A stretch of 64,000 nt of DNA from Thinopyrum elongatum (lineage: Eukaryota > Streptophyta > Magnoliopsida > Poales > Poaceae). The stretch is from contig CM022298.1 of the NCBI GenBank assembly GCA_011799875.1, forward strand, positions 495,917,180 to 495,981,179, written 5' to 3'. This document shows positions 47,150 to 58,558 of the stretch, piece by piece. The notes under the pieces are model-generated. The model had not been told where the DNA came from and did no database searches. It was given only the letters and a program-made list of their open reading frames with translations. The translations under genes were made by a program, and so were the position numbers. Position 1 is the stretch's first letter; the number at the start of each line of letters is the position of its first letter.

Positions 47150-48192
47150 TGTTGGAAATATGCCCTAGAGGCAATAATAAAATGGTTATTATCATATTTC
47201 TCATTTATGACAATTGTTTATTATTCATGCTAGAATTGTATTGATCGGAAACTTAAATACATGTGTGAATACATAAACTACACCGTGTCCCTAGTCAGCC
47301 TCTACTAGACTAGCTCATTGATCAAAGATGGTTAAGGTTTTCTAACCATGGACATGAGTTGTCATTTGATAACAAGATCACATCATTAGAAGAATGATGT
47401 GATGGACAAGACCCAACCATAAGCTTAGCATATGATTGTATCACTTTAGTTTTACTACAGCTTTCTTCATGTCAAGTATCTATTCCTAAGACCATGAGAT
47501 CATGCAACTCCCGGATACCGGAGGAATGCCTATCAAATGCCACTTTGTAACTAGGTGATCATAAAGGTGCTCTACAGGTATCTCTGAAGGTGTCTGTTGG
47601 GTTGGCATGGATCGAGACTGGGATTTGTCACTCCGTATGATGGAGAGATATCTCTGGGCCCTCTCGGTAATACAACATCATTAAGAGCTTGCAAGCAATG
47701 TGGCTAATGAGTTAGTCATGGGATCTTGTATTACGAAACGAGTAAAGAGACTTGTTGGCAACGAGATTGAACTAGGTATGGAGATACCAACGATCAAATC
47801 TCGGGCAAGTAACATATCGCTAGACAAAGGGAATTGCATACGGGGTTAACTGAATCCTTGACATCGTGGTTCAACCGATAACGATCTTCGTGGAATATGT
47901 TGGAACCAATATGGGCATCCAGGTCCCGCTATTGGTTATTGACCGGAGAGATGTCCCAGTCATGTCTACATGATTCTCGGACTCGTAGGGTCTGCACGCT
48001 TAACATTCGATGACGCTAGAGTAGTATTCGGATATGTGCATTGGTAACCGAATGTTGTTTAGAGTCCCGGATGAGATCACGGACATCATGAGGACTCCGG
48101 AATGGTCCTGAGGTAAAGATTTATATATGGGAAGTCTGTTTTGGTCGCCGAAAAAGTTTCGGGCATTACCGGCAGTGTACCAGGAGTCCCGT
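47150..48192 (+). repeat. BARE-1/Angela/WIS-type LTR, 3'-truncated
   Basis: It begins TGTTGGAAATATGCCC and follows the known LTR for about 1.04 kb. Full-length LTRs of this family are about 1.7 kb, and the similarity stops near 48192. It is the same family as 22080-22432. Confidence 0.8.
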
Positions 48193-48608
48193 TTTGATCT
48201 GTGGGAAAGGGGCATTTCGCAGGCGTCATCTGAGAAACTCAGGGCGGCTAGAGTATGGAGATCGGTGGGTAACCTGCACGGGTAGACCGACAGATGTTGA
48301 CGATGGAGGCGGCATGGCGGCGGCGGCGACCTTGCTAGGGTTTCGAGCGAGGGAGGGGTGGTGTGTGTGTGGGGGGGGGGGGGTTGGAGGTTTTGGGTGG
48401 GTGTGGAGGGGTGGCCAAGGTGGTTTTTGAGGAGATGTCGCGGCAACTGAAAATTTTACTAGGCAGGAGTAAAATGTCGGGGCTACTGAAAATTTGGATG
48501 AAGGGATTGAGCAACAAACATCACACATGGTCCAAACATAATAACCATGTTCTATCAAACAGAAAAACCCTCCAGACGGGTAGATATTTTTGAGATTGTG
48601 AGGGATGC
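48193..48608. other. Unassigned segment with TG microsatellite and G13 run
   Basis: A GC-rich stretch with GCGGCGGCGG and a (TG)n-G13 tract (48362-48383). On either strand it looks somewhat like a gene leader, but I recognise no coding region. The last bases (GAGGGATGC) could be the polypurine end of a gypsy element before the LTR at 48609. Confidence 0.4.
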
Positions 48609-49049
48609 TGATACGTCTCCAACGTATCTATAATTTTTGATTGCTCCATGCTATTATAGTATCAATCTTGGATGTTTTATATGCAATTATATATCATTTA
48701 CTAGGACTAACCTATTAACTTAGTGACAAGTGCCAGTTGTTGTATTTTGCCTGTTTTTGGTTTTCCAGAAAAATAGTACCAAACGAAGTCCAAATGCCAC
48801 AAAACTTTTGACGATTTTTTCTGGACATAAGAGACACTAGAAGCTTTGGGAGGAGGCGAGAAGACGAAGGAGTGGCCCACAAGCCACCAGGGCGCGCCCA
48901 AGGGGTAGGCACGCCCTGGTACCTTGTGGGCCGCTTGTGGCTCCGTTTGGCCTAACTCCAGCTCTATAAATTCTCTAAAATCGGAAAACCAACAGAGAGC
49001 CACCCAAAGCACTTTTTCCACCGCCGCAAGTTTCTGTTCTCGTGAGATC
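48609..49049 (+). repeat. Gypsy LTR, 5' part, interrupted
   Basis: It begins TGATACGTCTCCAACG. After 441 bp it is cut by the LTR of the Athila-like element at 49050. The two are related but not identical. Confidence 0.75.
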
Positions 49050-50627
49050 TGATACGTCTCCAACGTATCTATAATTTTTGCTTGTTCCATGCTATTATAT
49101 TATCATTCTTGGATGTTTTACAATCATTTTATAACAACTTCATATCATTTTTTGGGACTAACCTATTGACATAGTGCCCAGTGCCAGTTGCTGTTTTTTG
49201 CTTGTTTTTTACTTCACAGAATATCAGTACTAAACGGAGTCCAAATGCGGCGAAACTTTTTGGAGATTTTTTCTGGACCAGAAGACACCCAGTGGGCCAA
49301 AGAAGTACCAGAGGGGAGGCCCGAGGTGAGCACAAGACACCTGGGCGCGCCAGGAGGCCCAGGCGCGCCCAGGTGGGTTGTGCCCACCTCGGTGACCTCC
49401 CGCACCGCCTCTTTGCCCTATAAATTCCCAAATATTCCAGAAACCCTAGGGGAGTCGACGAAACACAATTCCAGCCGCCGCAAGTTCCAGAACCACGAGA
49501 TCCAATCTAGACACCATCACGGAGGGGTTCATCATCCTCATTGATACCTCTCCGATGATGCGTGAGTAGTTCACCATAGACCTAAGGGTCCGTAGGCAGT
49601 AGCTAGATGGCTTCCTCTCTCTCTTTTGATTCTCAATACAATGATCTCTTGGAGATCTATTTGATGTAACTCTTTTTTGCGGTGTGTTTGTTGGGATCCG
49701 ATGAACTTTGAGTTTATGATCAGATCTATATCCATGAATATTATTTGAGTTTTCTTTTATCTCTTATATGCATGATTATTTATAGTCTCGTATTTCTTCT
49801 TCGAATCTTTGGTTTAGTTAGGCCAACTAGATCGATTTTTCTTGCCATGGGAAGAGGTGCTTTGTGATGGGTTCGATCTTGCGGTGTTCTTTCCCAGTGA
49901 CAGAAAGGGCAGCAAGACAGGCATGTATCGTTGCTATTAAGGATAACAAGATGGGGGCTATTCCTACATGAATAGATCTTGTCTATATCATGTCATCGTT
50001 CTTATTGCATTACTCTGTTTCTCCATGAACTTAATACACTAGATGCATGCTGGATAGCGGTCGATGTGTGGAGTAATAGTAGTAGATGCAGGCAGGAGTC
50101 GGTCTACTAATCTTGGACGTGATGCCTATATATTGATCATTGCCTTGGATATCATCATAATTATTCGATCTTCTATCAATTGCCCAACAGTAATTTGTTT
50201 ACCCACCGTATGCTATTTTCTCGAGAGAAGCCACTAGTGAAATCTACGGCCCCCGGGTCTATTCTTTATCATATTTGCTTTGAGATCTATTTTTATTTGC
50301 TTTTATTTTCAAATCTATTATTCCAAAAACCCAAAAATACCTTGCTACACTTTTTATTACTTATTTTATTTCACGTTTTATCAAGAGCTATTTATCCAAT
50401 CTACCACAAATTTATCTATCTTTTTACCGTGGAGGGATTGACAACCCCTCTTACGCGTCGGGTTGCAAGTATTTATTCTTTGTGTGCAGGTACCATTTCC
50501 ATAGTGTTGCTTGGTTCTCCTACTGGATTGATACCTTGGTTTCATAACTGGGGGAAATACCTACCGTAGCCGTGCTGCATCATCCCTTCCTCTTTGGGGA
50601 AATACCGACGTAGTTCAAGCGACATCA
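49050..50627 (+). repeat. 5' LTR of the Athila-like element
   Basis: It runs from TGATACGTCTCC to GCGACATCA, 1578 bp, eleven bases from the primer site. It matches 57364-57488 at its start. Confidence 0.85.
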
Positions 50628-50638
50628 AAAGGAATTTC

Positions 50639-50656
50639 TGGCGCCGTTGCCGGGGA
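50639..50656 (+). other. Primer-binding site, tRNA-Asp type
   Basis: TGGCGCCGTTGCCGGGGA is complementary to the 3' end of plant tRNA-Asp, the usual primer of Athila/Tat gypsy elements. Confidence 0.85.
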
Positions 50657-50847
50657 GACATCATCAACATCTATCAGGTTCCTAATCACAAATCTCATCT
50701 CCTTGCAATTTACATTATTTGCCATTTGCCTCTTATTTTCATCTCCCCCACTTCACAAAAAATTACCGTTTTATTCGCCCTCTTTTTCGTTCGCCTTTTT
50801 CTCGTCAGATCTGTTTTTTTGTTTGCAATCTTGTTTGCGTAGTCACG

Positions 50848-53800
50848 ATGTCTCAAGAAAACACCAAGTTGTGTGATTTTTTCAATACCAATAACAATGA
50901 TTTTATTAGCACTCCGATTGCTCCTTCCGCCACTAGTGCAGAATCTTGTGATATTAATGTCGCTTTGTTGAATCTTGTTATGAAAGATCAATTTTCTGGT
51001 ACTCCTAATGAGGATGCCGCGTCCCATCTAAACACATTCGTAGAATTGTGTGATATGCAAAAGAAAAAAGATGTGGACAATGATATTGTGAAGTTGAAAT
51101 TATTTCCTTTCTCTTTGAGGGGTCGTGCAAAAATTTGGTTTTCTTCTTTGCCTCGCAATAGTATCGATTCTTAGGATAAGTGCAAAGATGCTTTTATTAC
51201 TAAGTATTTTTCGCCCGCGAAAATTATTTCTCTTAGAACTCTAATCATGAATTTTAAGCAACTTGAGCATGAACATGTCGCACAATCTTGGGAAAGAATG
51301 AAGTTGATGCTAAGAAATTGTCCTACTCATGGTTTAAATCTTTGGATGATCATACAATTTTTTTATGCGGGATTGAACTTTATTTCTAGAAATCTTTTAG
51401 ATTCCGCCGCGGGTGGTACTTTTATGGAAATTACTTTGGGTGAAGCCACTAAATTGCTTGATAACATTATGGGAAACTCTTAGAGACAGACGTCTGAATA
51501 CTAACAAATCATCAGACTAGCGCTCGTCCGTTGATTTATTTTCAATCCCATGGCCGAGAGGCTCCAGCATATCCCGTACCAACCACCCGTTATTCCCGCA
51601 TAAAATTAAGCACACACATTATCTTCCCCTAATCCCGCACCTTCCTCCCTCGGTTTGGTTTGTTTCCTCCCAAATTGCTACAGATCGATGTTCCTTGCGC
51701 CGCCGGTGACCACGACTCCCTAACATTCTCCACCGCTCCACCTCCATGATCCAAAACGACATATCACCTTCCCCATCGGCCCATGCTCCCCGTACAACAG
51801 CGTCGTCACCGATGTAGGCGGCCATGTGCTCTTGACCAGCAGGTAATCGGCACGCCAGGCGTTGGGGAAGCTCACCAGCGGTGCATGGTGGTTGCCACTG
51901 CAGGTTGCCGAGTGCGCTGGCCCTTCTCTGGATCAAAGGAAGATCACGCGACTGGCGGGTACGAAACGACGACTCCTATCCTCCACTACCCTAGCGAGAC
52001 GGCGATGGCGAGGTGGTTGATGTGAGTGGCGGCGATGATGACTAGAACATCAATGGGTAGCAGGGACATGGAATTCGATAGGTAGGTGGCACGATCTTCT
52101 CGATGTTGTGTAGGCCTCTTTCTCCGGCGCCGTCGCGTCCACGGTGCCCTTGTTCGAGTTGACATCGTCTCTCATGCTTCCTGCCATCGCCGCTCATGCT
52201 TCCTGCAATTGGTGCCCTTCGATGTTACTGGCTCTACCTAGTGGGAATATCGTTCTTCATTGTCACGGTTGCAATGCTTCTGAGTTTGTTTATTAAATTT
52301 CATACTCCCTATGTATGTGCTTCCTTCGATTTAGTATCACACATGTGCTTCGGTACTATATGTCACCTGTTTCCAAGTATCTACATGTTTCCTTCGTTGA
52401 TTACACAATGATGGTGAATTGGTAATGCTTTGGAACTATTTTGTTCATGCTTCAGCACTTCTCAAACAATGTTTTCAATGGCTCACTACCACATAAAATG
52501 CATTTGTATTACATTTGACATGCTTCACACGTAAACACAAAATGATTCCTAGAACGTATTACATGTTTTGTTTCTTACACTTACATCACCATGGTATAAG
52601 GAACTAGTACTATATTTCTCATGCTTCAACCATAATAAAATTGTGCTTCAAAATACATCAAAAAATGAATCATGACAATGCTCGGAGAAAAATGTGACCA
52701 TGAATTATGAAGCATGGCTTGTACCGTTGGAAGCATATATTTACCATATGATGGAAAGAAGCATGAAATGCAAGGAAACATCATGCATATGGAAACACCC
52801 TTATTATGTCAGAAACATGTATGGAAGCGATGTGATTAAAGCAAGTTATGAATATGATGGAAGCATATTTGCTACTAAATTGAATCAAATTAGCTCGAAG
52901 CAAAATTCAATGGTGTTGGACGCAGCACCGAGTAACACTGGGAGCGAAGTTTGCTTCATGACGGAAAAATTCTAATTGATGCACAGTTTTGTTTCTAAAT
53001 AAAGAAAATAAAAGAAATTGTTAATTGGGCACAATTTTTTTTACATGTAATTAAAGAAAAAGATCGAAGCAAATGTAACATGTACTTTTTTTAGGGGAAA
53101 ATTTAACATGTACTGGAAGCTAATTTTAGTAGGAAAAGAAACAAAATTTGGTTGAGAAGAAAATAAGAGAATAGGTGCCCGCTTGATTTTTGGGTCTGAT
53201 TAGTTCGAGGAAACAAAGGTGGACCCACGTCCCAAATTATAACCAACCGTGATTTGGGGAGTAATTAATTCCACGAATAAGGTTACAAGGAACTAGTATC
53301 TGGAGAAATACCCACGTTCTACTATATCCAACGACGAGAAGCTATTTCATCGTAGGGTGTTGGACTGGTCTGATGACACTCTAGGGATCAGTAGTCTGAT
53401 CCCTAGCGCTTCCCTAACATGATGGCAAATTATTCACAATGGCATACTGAAAGAGCACCTACTAGTAAAAAAGTTAATTCGGTTGAAGAAATTAGTACGT
53501 TGAGTGAAAAAGTTGATGCTCTTATGAAATTGGTTGCTAATAAAAGTGCTCCTATTGATCTTAATGTTGTGCCTTTGTCTACTTTGATTGAGCAAAATAG
53601 TGATCCCGTAGATGTGTCTCGCGAAACAATTTTAATAACAATGCTTATAGAGGTAATTTTAATCCTGGGCCTTTTCCTGGAAATTCCTCTAATAATTATG
53701 GTAATTCCTATGGTAATTCTTCTTACAATAATAATAGAAACCCCTCTGATCTTGAGAGTAATATTAAAGACTTTATCAAAGCTCAAAATGTTTTCAATAC

Positions 53801-54875
53801 TACGATAGAAGAAAAGTTGAATAAGATTGATGATATGTCTAGAAGCATTGATAGAATTTCTCATGATGTAGAAAATCTCAAGTTAGAAACTTTTGCACCA
53901 AATGTTGATAAGTCAATTAAAGCTTTATATGTTTCTATGGATGAAAGTAAGAAAAGAACCACTATGCTTAGGGCTAAAAGAGAATTTTTAGAAAGGGCAT
54001 TTTCTAGTGATTGCTTTCATAAAAATGACGAAGATCTTAAAGTGATTGGTGTTTCTTCTATTGATTCCTTGTTTAGTAAAATTAAGATTGATGATAAAGG
54101 GACTGAAGAAGAGTCAACTTTAGTTAGAGGGTGTCCCGATAATTTGGAGGGTGAAAATCTTGATGAAAAAATTGATAAAAGTGGGTTTGGAGAGGTCAAA
54201 ACTTTAACTAGTGATGTGCCCACTCTTTTGGATTACAAAGACTTTAATTATGATAATTGCTCTTTGATTGAATGTATTTCTTTGTTGCAATCCATGATAA
54301 ATTCACCCCATGCTTATGAACAAAATAAATCTTTTACTAAACATATCGTAGATGCCATGATGAAAGCTTTGGAAGAAAAAATGTAATTAGAGATTTCAAT
54401 TCCTAGAAAATTACATGATGAATGGGAACCTACCATTAAAGTCAAGATTAAAAATTATGAGTGTTTTGCCTTATGTGATTTGGGTGCTAGTGTTTCCACA
54501 ATTTCGAAATCTTTATGTGATGTGCTTGGTCTTACCGATATTGAAGAATGTTCTCTTAATTTGCACTTGGCGGATTCTACTATTAAAAAGCCTTTGGGAA
54601 GAATTAATGATGTTCTTATTCTTGCAAATAGAAATTATGTGCCCATAGATTTTATTATTCTTGATATTGATTGCAACCCGTCTCGTCCAATTATACTTGG
54701 TAGACCGTTTTTATGTACTATTGGTGCCGTGATTGATATGAAAGAAGGCAATATTAAATTCCAATTTCCACTAAGAAAGGGTATGGATCAATTCCCTAGA
54801 ATAAGAATTAAGCCACCATATGAATCAATCATGAGAGCATCCTATGGATCAAAAACTAAAGATGACAATACTTGA
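50848..54875 (+). pseudogene. Gag-protease of the Athila-like element, interrupted
   Basis: The start is the ATG at 50848. Capsid motifs (FPFSLRGRAKIWFSSLP, then WERMKLMLRNCPTHGL) run to 51470. A Mutator-like insertion of 1944 bp follows, and gag resumes at 53424 in the same frame. Breaks are a TAG at 51172, a frameshift near 53625 and a TAA at 54384. The protease (CDLGASVSTI, about 54475, and LGRPF about 54700) ends at 54875. DLGA instead of DSGA is usual for this lineage. No CCHC knuckle is evident. Confidence 0.8.
51471..53414. mobile_element. Mutator-like non-autonomous element (1944 bp) in gag
   Basis: The ends are GGGAAACTCTTAGAGACAGAC and, in reverse complement, GGGAAGCGCTAGGGATCAGAC; the imperfect TIRs extend about 55 bp. 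The 9-bp flanks TAACATTAT (51462-51470) and TAACATGAT (53415-53423) differ by one base, as expected for Mutator-type insertion. Inside there is a GC-rich part (51640-52200), possibly captured genomic sequence, and an AT-rich part with many GAAGCAT/ATGCTTC motifs. No transposase seen. Confidence 0.78.
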
Positions 54876-57363
54876 ATCTATGCGTTACGCCTAACTAGGG
54901 GCATAAAATGATAGCGCTTGTTGGGAGGCAACCCAATGAATAAAATTTATTTTTGTCTTTTTCTTTCTGTTCTTGAGTGTTGGCACAATTATGCCTCTGT
55001 TATGATTGTGTTTTTATGTTTTAATTAGTATTTGTGCCAGGTAAATCCTTTGGGATAGCTTTGGTGATAGTTGATTTGATCCTGTTGAAAAACATAAACT
55101 TTTGCGTCTAGTAACAGAATTGTTTAAATTCACAGAAGCGACGAAAAATTCTGATTTTTTTACAAAAGATTTATATACAAATTTTCTATGTTGTTATAAT
55201 GTTTATGAATTTTTGGAGTTATAAAAGTATGGGAACAACTCGCATCTTTATAGACTGTTCTGTTTTTGACAGATTCTGTTTTCTTTGCATTGTGTGCTTA
55301 TTTTGATGAATCTATGGATTGTATCGGGGGGTATAAGCCATGGAAAAGTTATAATACAGTAGATATAATGCAATAACAAAATTTGAATGGGTTTGCAACA
55401 GTACTTAAAGTAAAGATTGGTTTTCTTATACTAACGGATCTCACGAAGGTTTTGTTAAGTTTTGTGTGATTGAAGTTTTCAAGTTTTGGGTGAGATTGCG
55501 ATGGATGAAGGAATAAGGAGTGAAAAGAGCCTAAGCTTGGGGATGCCCCATGGCACCCCAAGTTAATATTCAAGGAGAACCAAGCAACTAATCTTGGGAA
55601 TGCCCCGGAAGGCATCCCCTCTTTCTTCTAACGACCATCGGTATTTTACTTGGAGCTATATTTTTATTCGTCACATATCATGAGTTTTGCTTGGAGCGTC
55701 TTATATTATATGAGTCTTTTCTTGTTTTGCTTTTTAGTTTGTCACAAGTATCCTTGCTGGACACACCTATTTGAGAGAGCCAAAATTATGCTATGATTTG
55801 TTAGAATTGCTCTTTATGCTTCACTTAAATTTTTTGAGCTATGGAATTACTCTAGTGCTTCACTTATATCTTTCTGAGCACGGTGTGCTTTAATATTTTT
55901 GAAGAAATGCTCTATTGCTTCACTTAGATTTATTTTAGAGTTAGTAAATTTTTGAAGAAATTCTCTCATGCTTCACTTATATTATTTTGAGAGACGAAAA
56001 TTTTTATGCTCATGTTCTTCACTTATATTTGTTTGAGCTTGTCAAAAGCAATTGCAATATATGAAACTAGTCCCAAAGTGATAGATATTAAAGAGGGATA
56101 TAATAAAAACTTTCCTGAAGATCATTGGACAAAATAAACTTGATTCTTTGTAATAGTTTTGAGATATGATGATAGTGATATGTGAGTCATGTTGGTGAGT
56201 AATTATGCTTTAGTAAGAATATTGGTGTTAAGGTTTGTGATTCCCTATGCAAGCACGAAAGTCAATAGTTATGCAATGAAATTACATCCTACTTGTGGTG
56301 ATTTATTTGGTGTTAGTTATGCTTAATGCTCGCTTATGTGATTTTTCGTTTCTTGGTTGGTTGCTTCTCAATCTTTTTGCTAGCCTCCACTTGTACTAAG
56401 TAGAAATACTACTTGTGCATCCAAAATCTTTAAACCCAGTTTTGCCATATGAGTCCACCATACCTACCTATATGCGGTATTTCCATGTCGTTCTAAGCAA
56501 ATTTGTATGTGCCATCTCTAATTTTCAAAATGAATTTCCTTTTTTGTGTGCCCGTACCGCTCATGAAGCGGCAGGGGGTGGCCAATATTTTCCATGCTAG
56601 ATGTGTTATTCCCAAGATGAGTGTTTATTCACTTGTCATTGCACGAGAGTACGGTAGTAATAGGGATGCCAAGTCCCAAAATGAAAAAGAAATTTACTTT
56701 ATGTTGTCAAATAATAAATTCCTTGGAAAGTGTTGGTATGGGCGGTACCCGTGGATACGGCTAGCCGCGGAGTGTGAAAGTATGGTGGAAAAAGGAATAA
56801 ACTTTATTTTCTGTTTGGGAGCCGCCTATGATATATCTAGCATGGAAAGTGTTGGGAATTACTCGGTCATTTTTGTTGACGGGAAAAGTATACCTCTAAA
56901 AAAAATATCTCTCAATTTAAGCTTTGAGCTCTGGCACCTCTACAAATCCCTACTTCCCTCTGCTAAGGGCCTATCTATTTACTTTATGCAATTTTTATTT
57001 TTATTTGAGTCTCCATTTTTTCTTATAAAGCACCAACTAGGGAGCACTATGATCATACTTGAGCATTGGATGTAGCTAATATGCGAGTGTGTTTCATGAA
57101 TGGATCAATGATTGAGCATGATGGGCTAGGGATAACTTTCTTTAGTGTTGATATTTCGAAAGACATGGTTGCTTGTTGATATGCTTGAGTATTGAAATCT
57201 TCATGTCAAAACTAGACTATTGCTTTGAACCATATAAAAGTCCAAATGTCCATGCTACAAAAGAAAAGAATATGTGATGAACATGTTAGGCAACATTCCA
57301 CATCAAAAATTCTGTTTTTATTATTCCTACTCGAGGACGAGGAGGAATTAAGCTTGGGGATGC
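54876..57363 (+). other. 3' region of the Athila-like element with a conserved-looking ORF
   Basis: No pol domains. An ORF of 190 codons at 56503-57075 has no domain I recognise. A preceding frame (56415-56600) overlaps it. Repeated 'TGCTTCACTTA' motifs occur at 55790-56030. The region ends in the polypurine-like GCTTGGGGATGC before 57364. Confidence 0.5.
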
Positions 57364-57488
57364 TGATACGTCTCCAACATATCTATAATTTTTGCTTGTT
57401 CCATGTTGTTATATTATCATTCTTGGATGTTTTACAATCATTTTATAGCAACTTTATATCATTTTTTGGGACTTACCTATTGACATAG
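57364..57488 (+). repeat. 3' LTR of the Athila-like element, truncated
   Basis: The first 125 bp match the LTR at 49050. The Tat-lineage element starts at 57489. Confidence 0.8.
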
Positions 57489-57602
57489 TGTCGGTGCAAC
57501 AAACCTTCGCATATGTTGCCCGGACTATACACAGGCACAGCAGCAAAGAAGCAAACTTCGTCAAGCATCCAAGAAAAAGAACCAAGCCAGAGAGAGAGCT
57601 CT
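57489..57602 (+). repeat. 5' LTR remnant of the Tat-lineage element
   Basis: It begins TGTCGGTGCAACAAACC and matches, in opposite orientation, the end of the solo LTR at 61012-61950 over about 110 bp. Then it switches directly into gag. The remainder of the LTR, the primer site and the gag start are deleted. Confidence 0.78.
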
Positions 57603-58558
57603 TTGATGCCTTCACGGGCGGCCATCAAGAACCAGGGCGGCCCAGCGACTTGCAACTCCTTCCCCATAAGGAAGGAGAAAGTTTGTGGAAATACATGCAA
57701 AGATTTAGCCGGGTGCACAGAAACATTCCAGATATCCACCCGGCAGCTGTGATTGCTGCGTTCCAGTCAAATGTGCGCAATAGAAGGATACGTTCAAAGA
57801 TGAACGTCCGGTTGCCCAAGACTGTGAACGAGCTATACACCCTGGCGGATAAGTGCGCCCGTATGGAGGAGGGGAGGCGACTCCCCGGAGAAGAGGACGA
57901 TGTCGAAGTTGACTCGGAAGACGACGATGATACCACCAACTCGAAGAGGAAGAGTAAGAAGCATAACAAGAAGCGCAAGGAGAAAGTGGTACTGGCTGTT
58001 GAGGGTTCTAGCACTCCTAGTACCGGCAAGAAGGCCAAGACCGAAGCCCCCGGCAAGGAAGTTGCCGCGTGCACTGACTGCCGGGAGGCCGCGACGGCCG
58101 AAAAAGCTGGGAAGGCTGACAAACCATACTGCAAGATCCACCGGACCAAGGGCCATGATCTCCAAGGTCCAGCCCTGGCAAAATTCATGGCGGCATCTCA
58201 CTATGCCTACAACACCCTGAAAATGCCAGCGCCAATGGGCGTCATTTCCATCCTATCAGATAAGAAGGATGCAGTCATCTGCGTGGACAAGATGTACCAG
58301 GAAGCGGTCGCTGCCGAGGCCGCGGAAGCTGCAGCTCCCGTCAAGGAGGATAAGAAAGGAAAGAAGTCTAGCAGAGATGACGACAAGGAATCCGGGAAGT
58401 GCACCTCTTCGGAGTGTGCTGCACCCGTCGATGACTTGCCGGAGAGCTCCACTAGCAAGAGATCCAAGGCCACCTCGCCTGCTACAAAGAAGGTCCCGGC
58501 AGGGCTGGGAGGCGCTGGTGGTACGTTCACCATCAACTCCACCCTTGATGACAAATAG
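57603..58558 (+). pseudogene. Gag of the Tat-lineage element, with the protease core deleted
   Basis: The frame is open from the LTR fusion. The capsid part has GRPSDLQLLPHKEGESLWKY and the FSRVHRNIP block. A Lys/Glu-rich linker and a zinc-knuckle-like CKIHRTKGHDL (about 58130-58163) follow. This runs straight into PALAKFMAASHYAY, which normally follows the LGR motif at the protease end, so the catalytic Asp region is missing. A TAG at 58556 separates it from the reverse transcriptase in the same frame. Confidence 0.72.

Larger units (their letters stand above)
49050..57488 (+). mobile_element. Athila-like gypsy element with gag-protease only
   Basis: The 5' LTR is 49050-50627, the tRNA-Asp primer site 50639-50656, and gag-protease 50848-54875. 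A long 3' region without reverse transcriptase, RNase H or integrase follows. The 3' LTR starts at 57364 after GCTTGGGGATGC and is cut at 57488. A Mutator-like element lies in gag. It needs enzymes in trans, so it is a non-autonomous relative of the Athila lineage (Sabrina-like, name uncertain). Confidence 0.8.

Noticed and set aside
57625..58188. Minus-strand ORFs opposite the Tat-lineage gag
   Set aside because: Antisense shadows of the Lys/Glu-rich linker.
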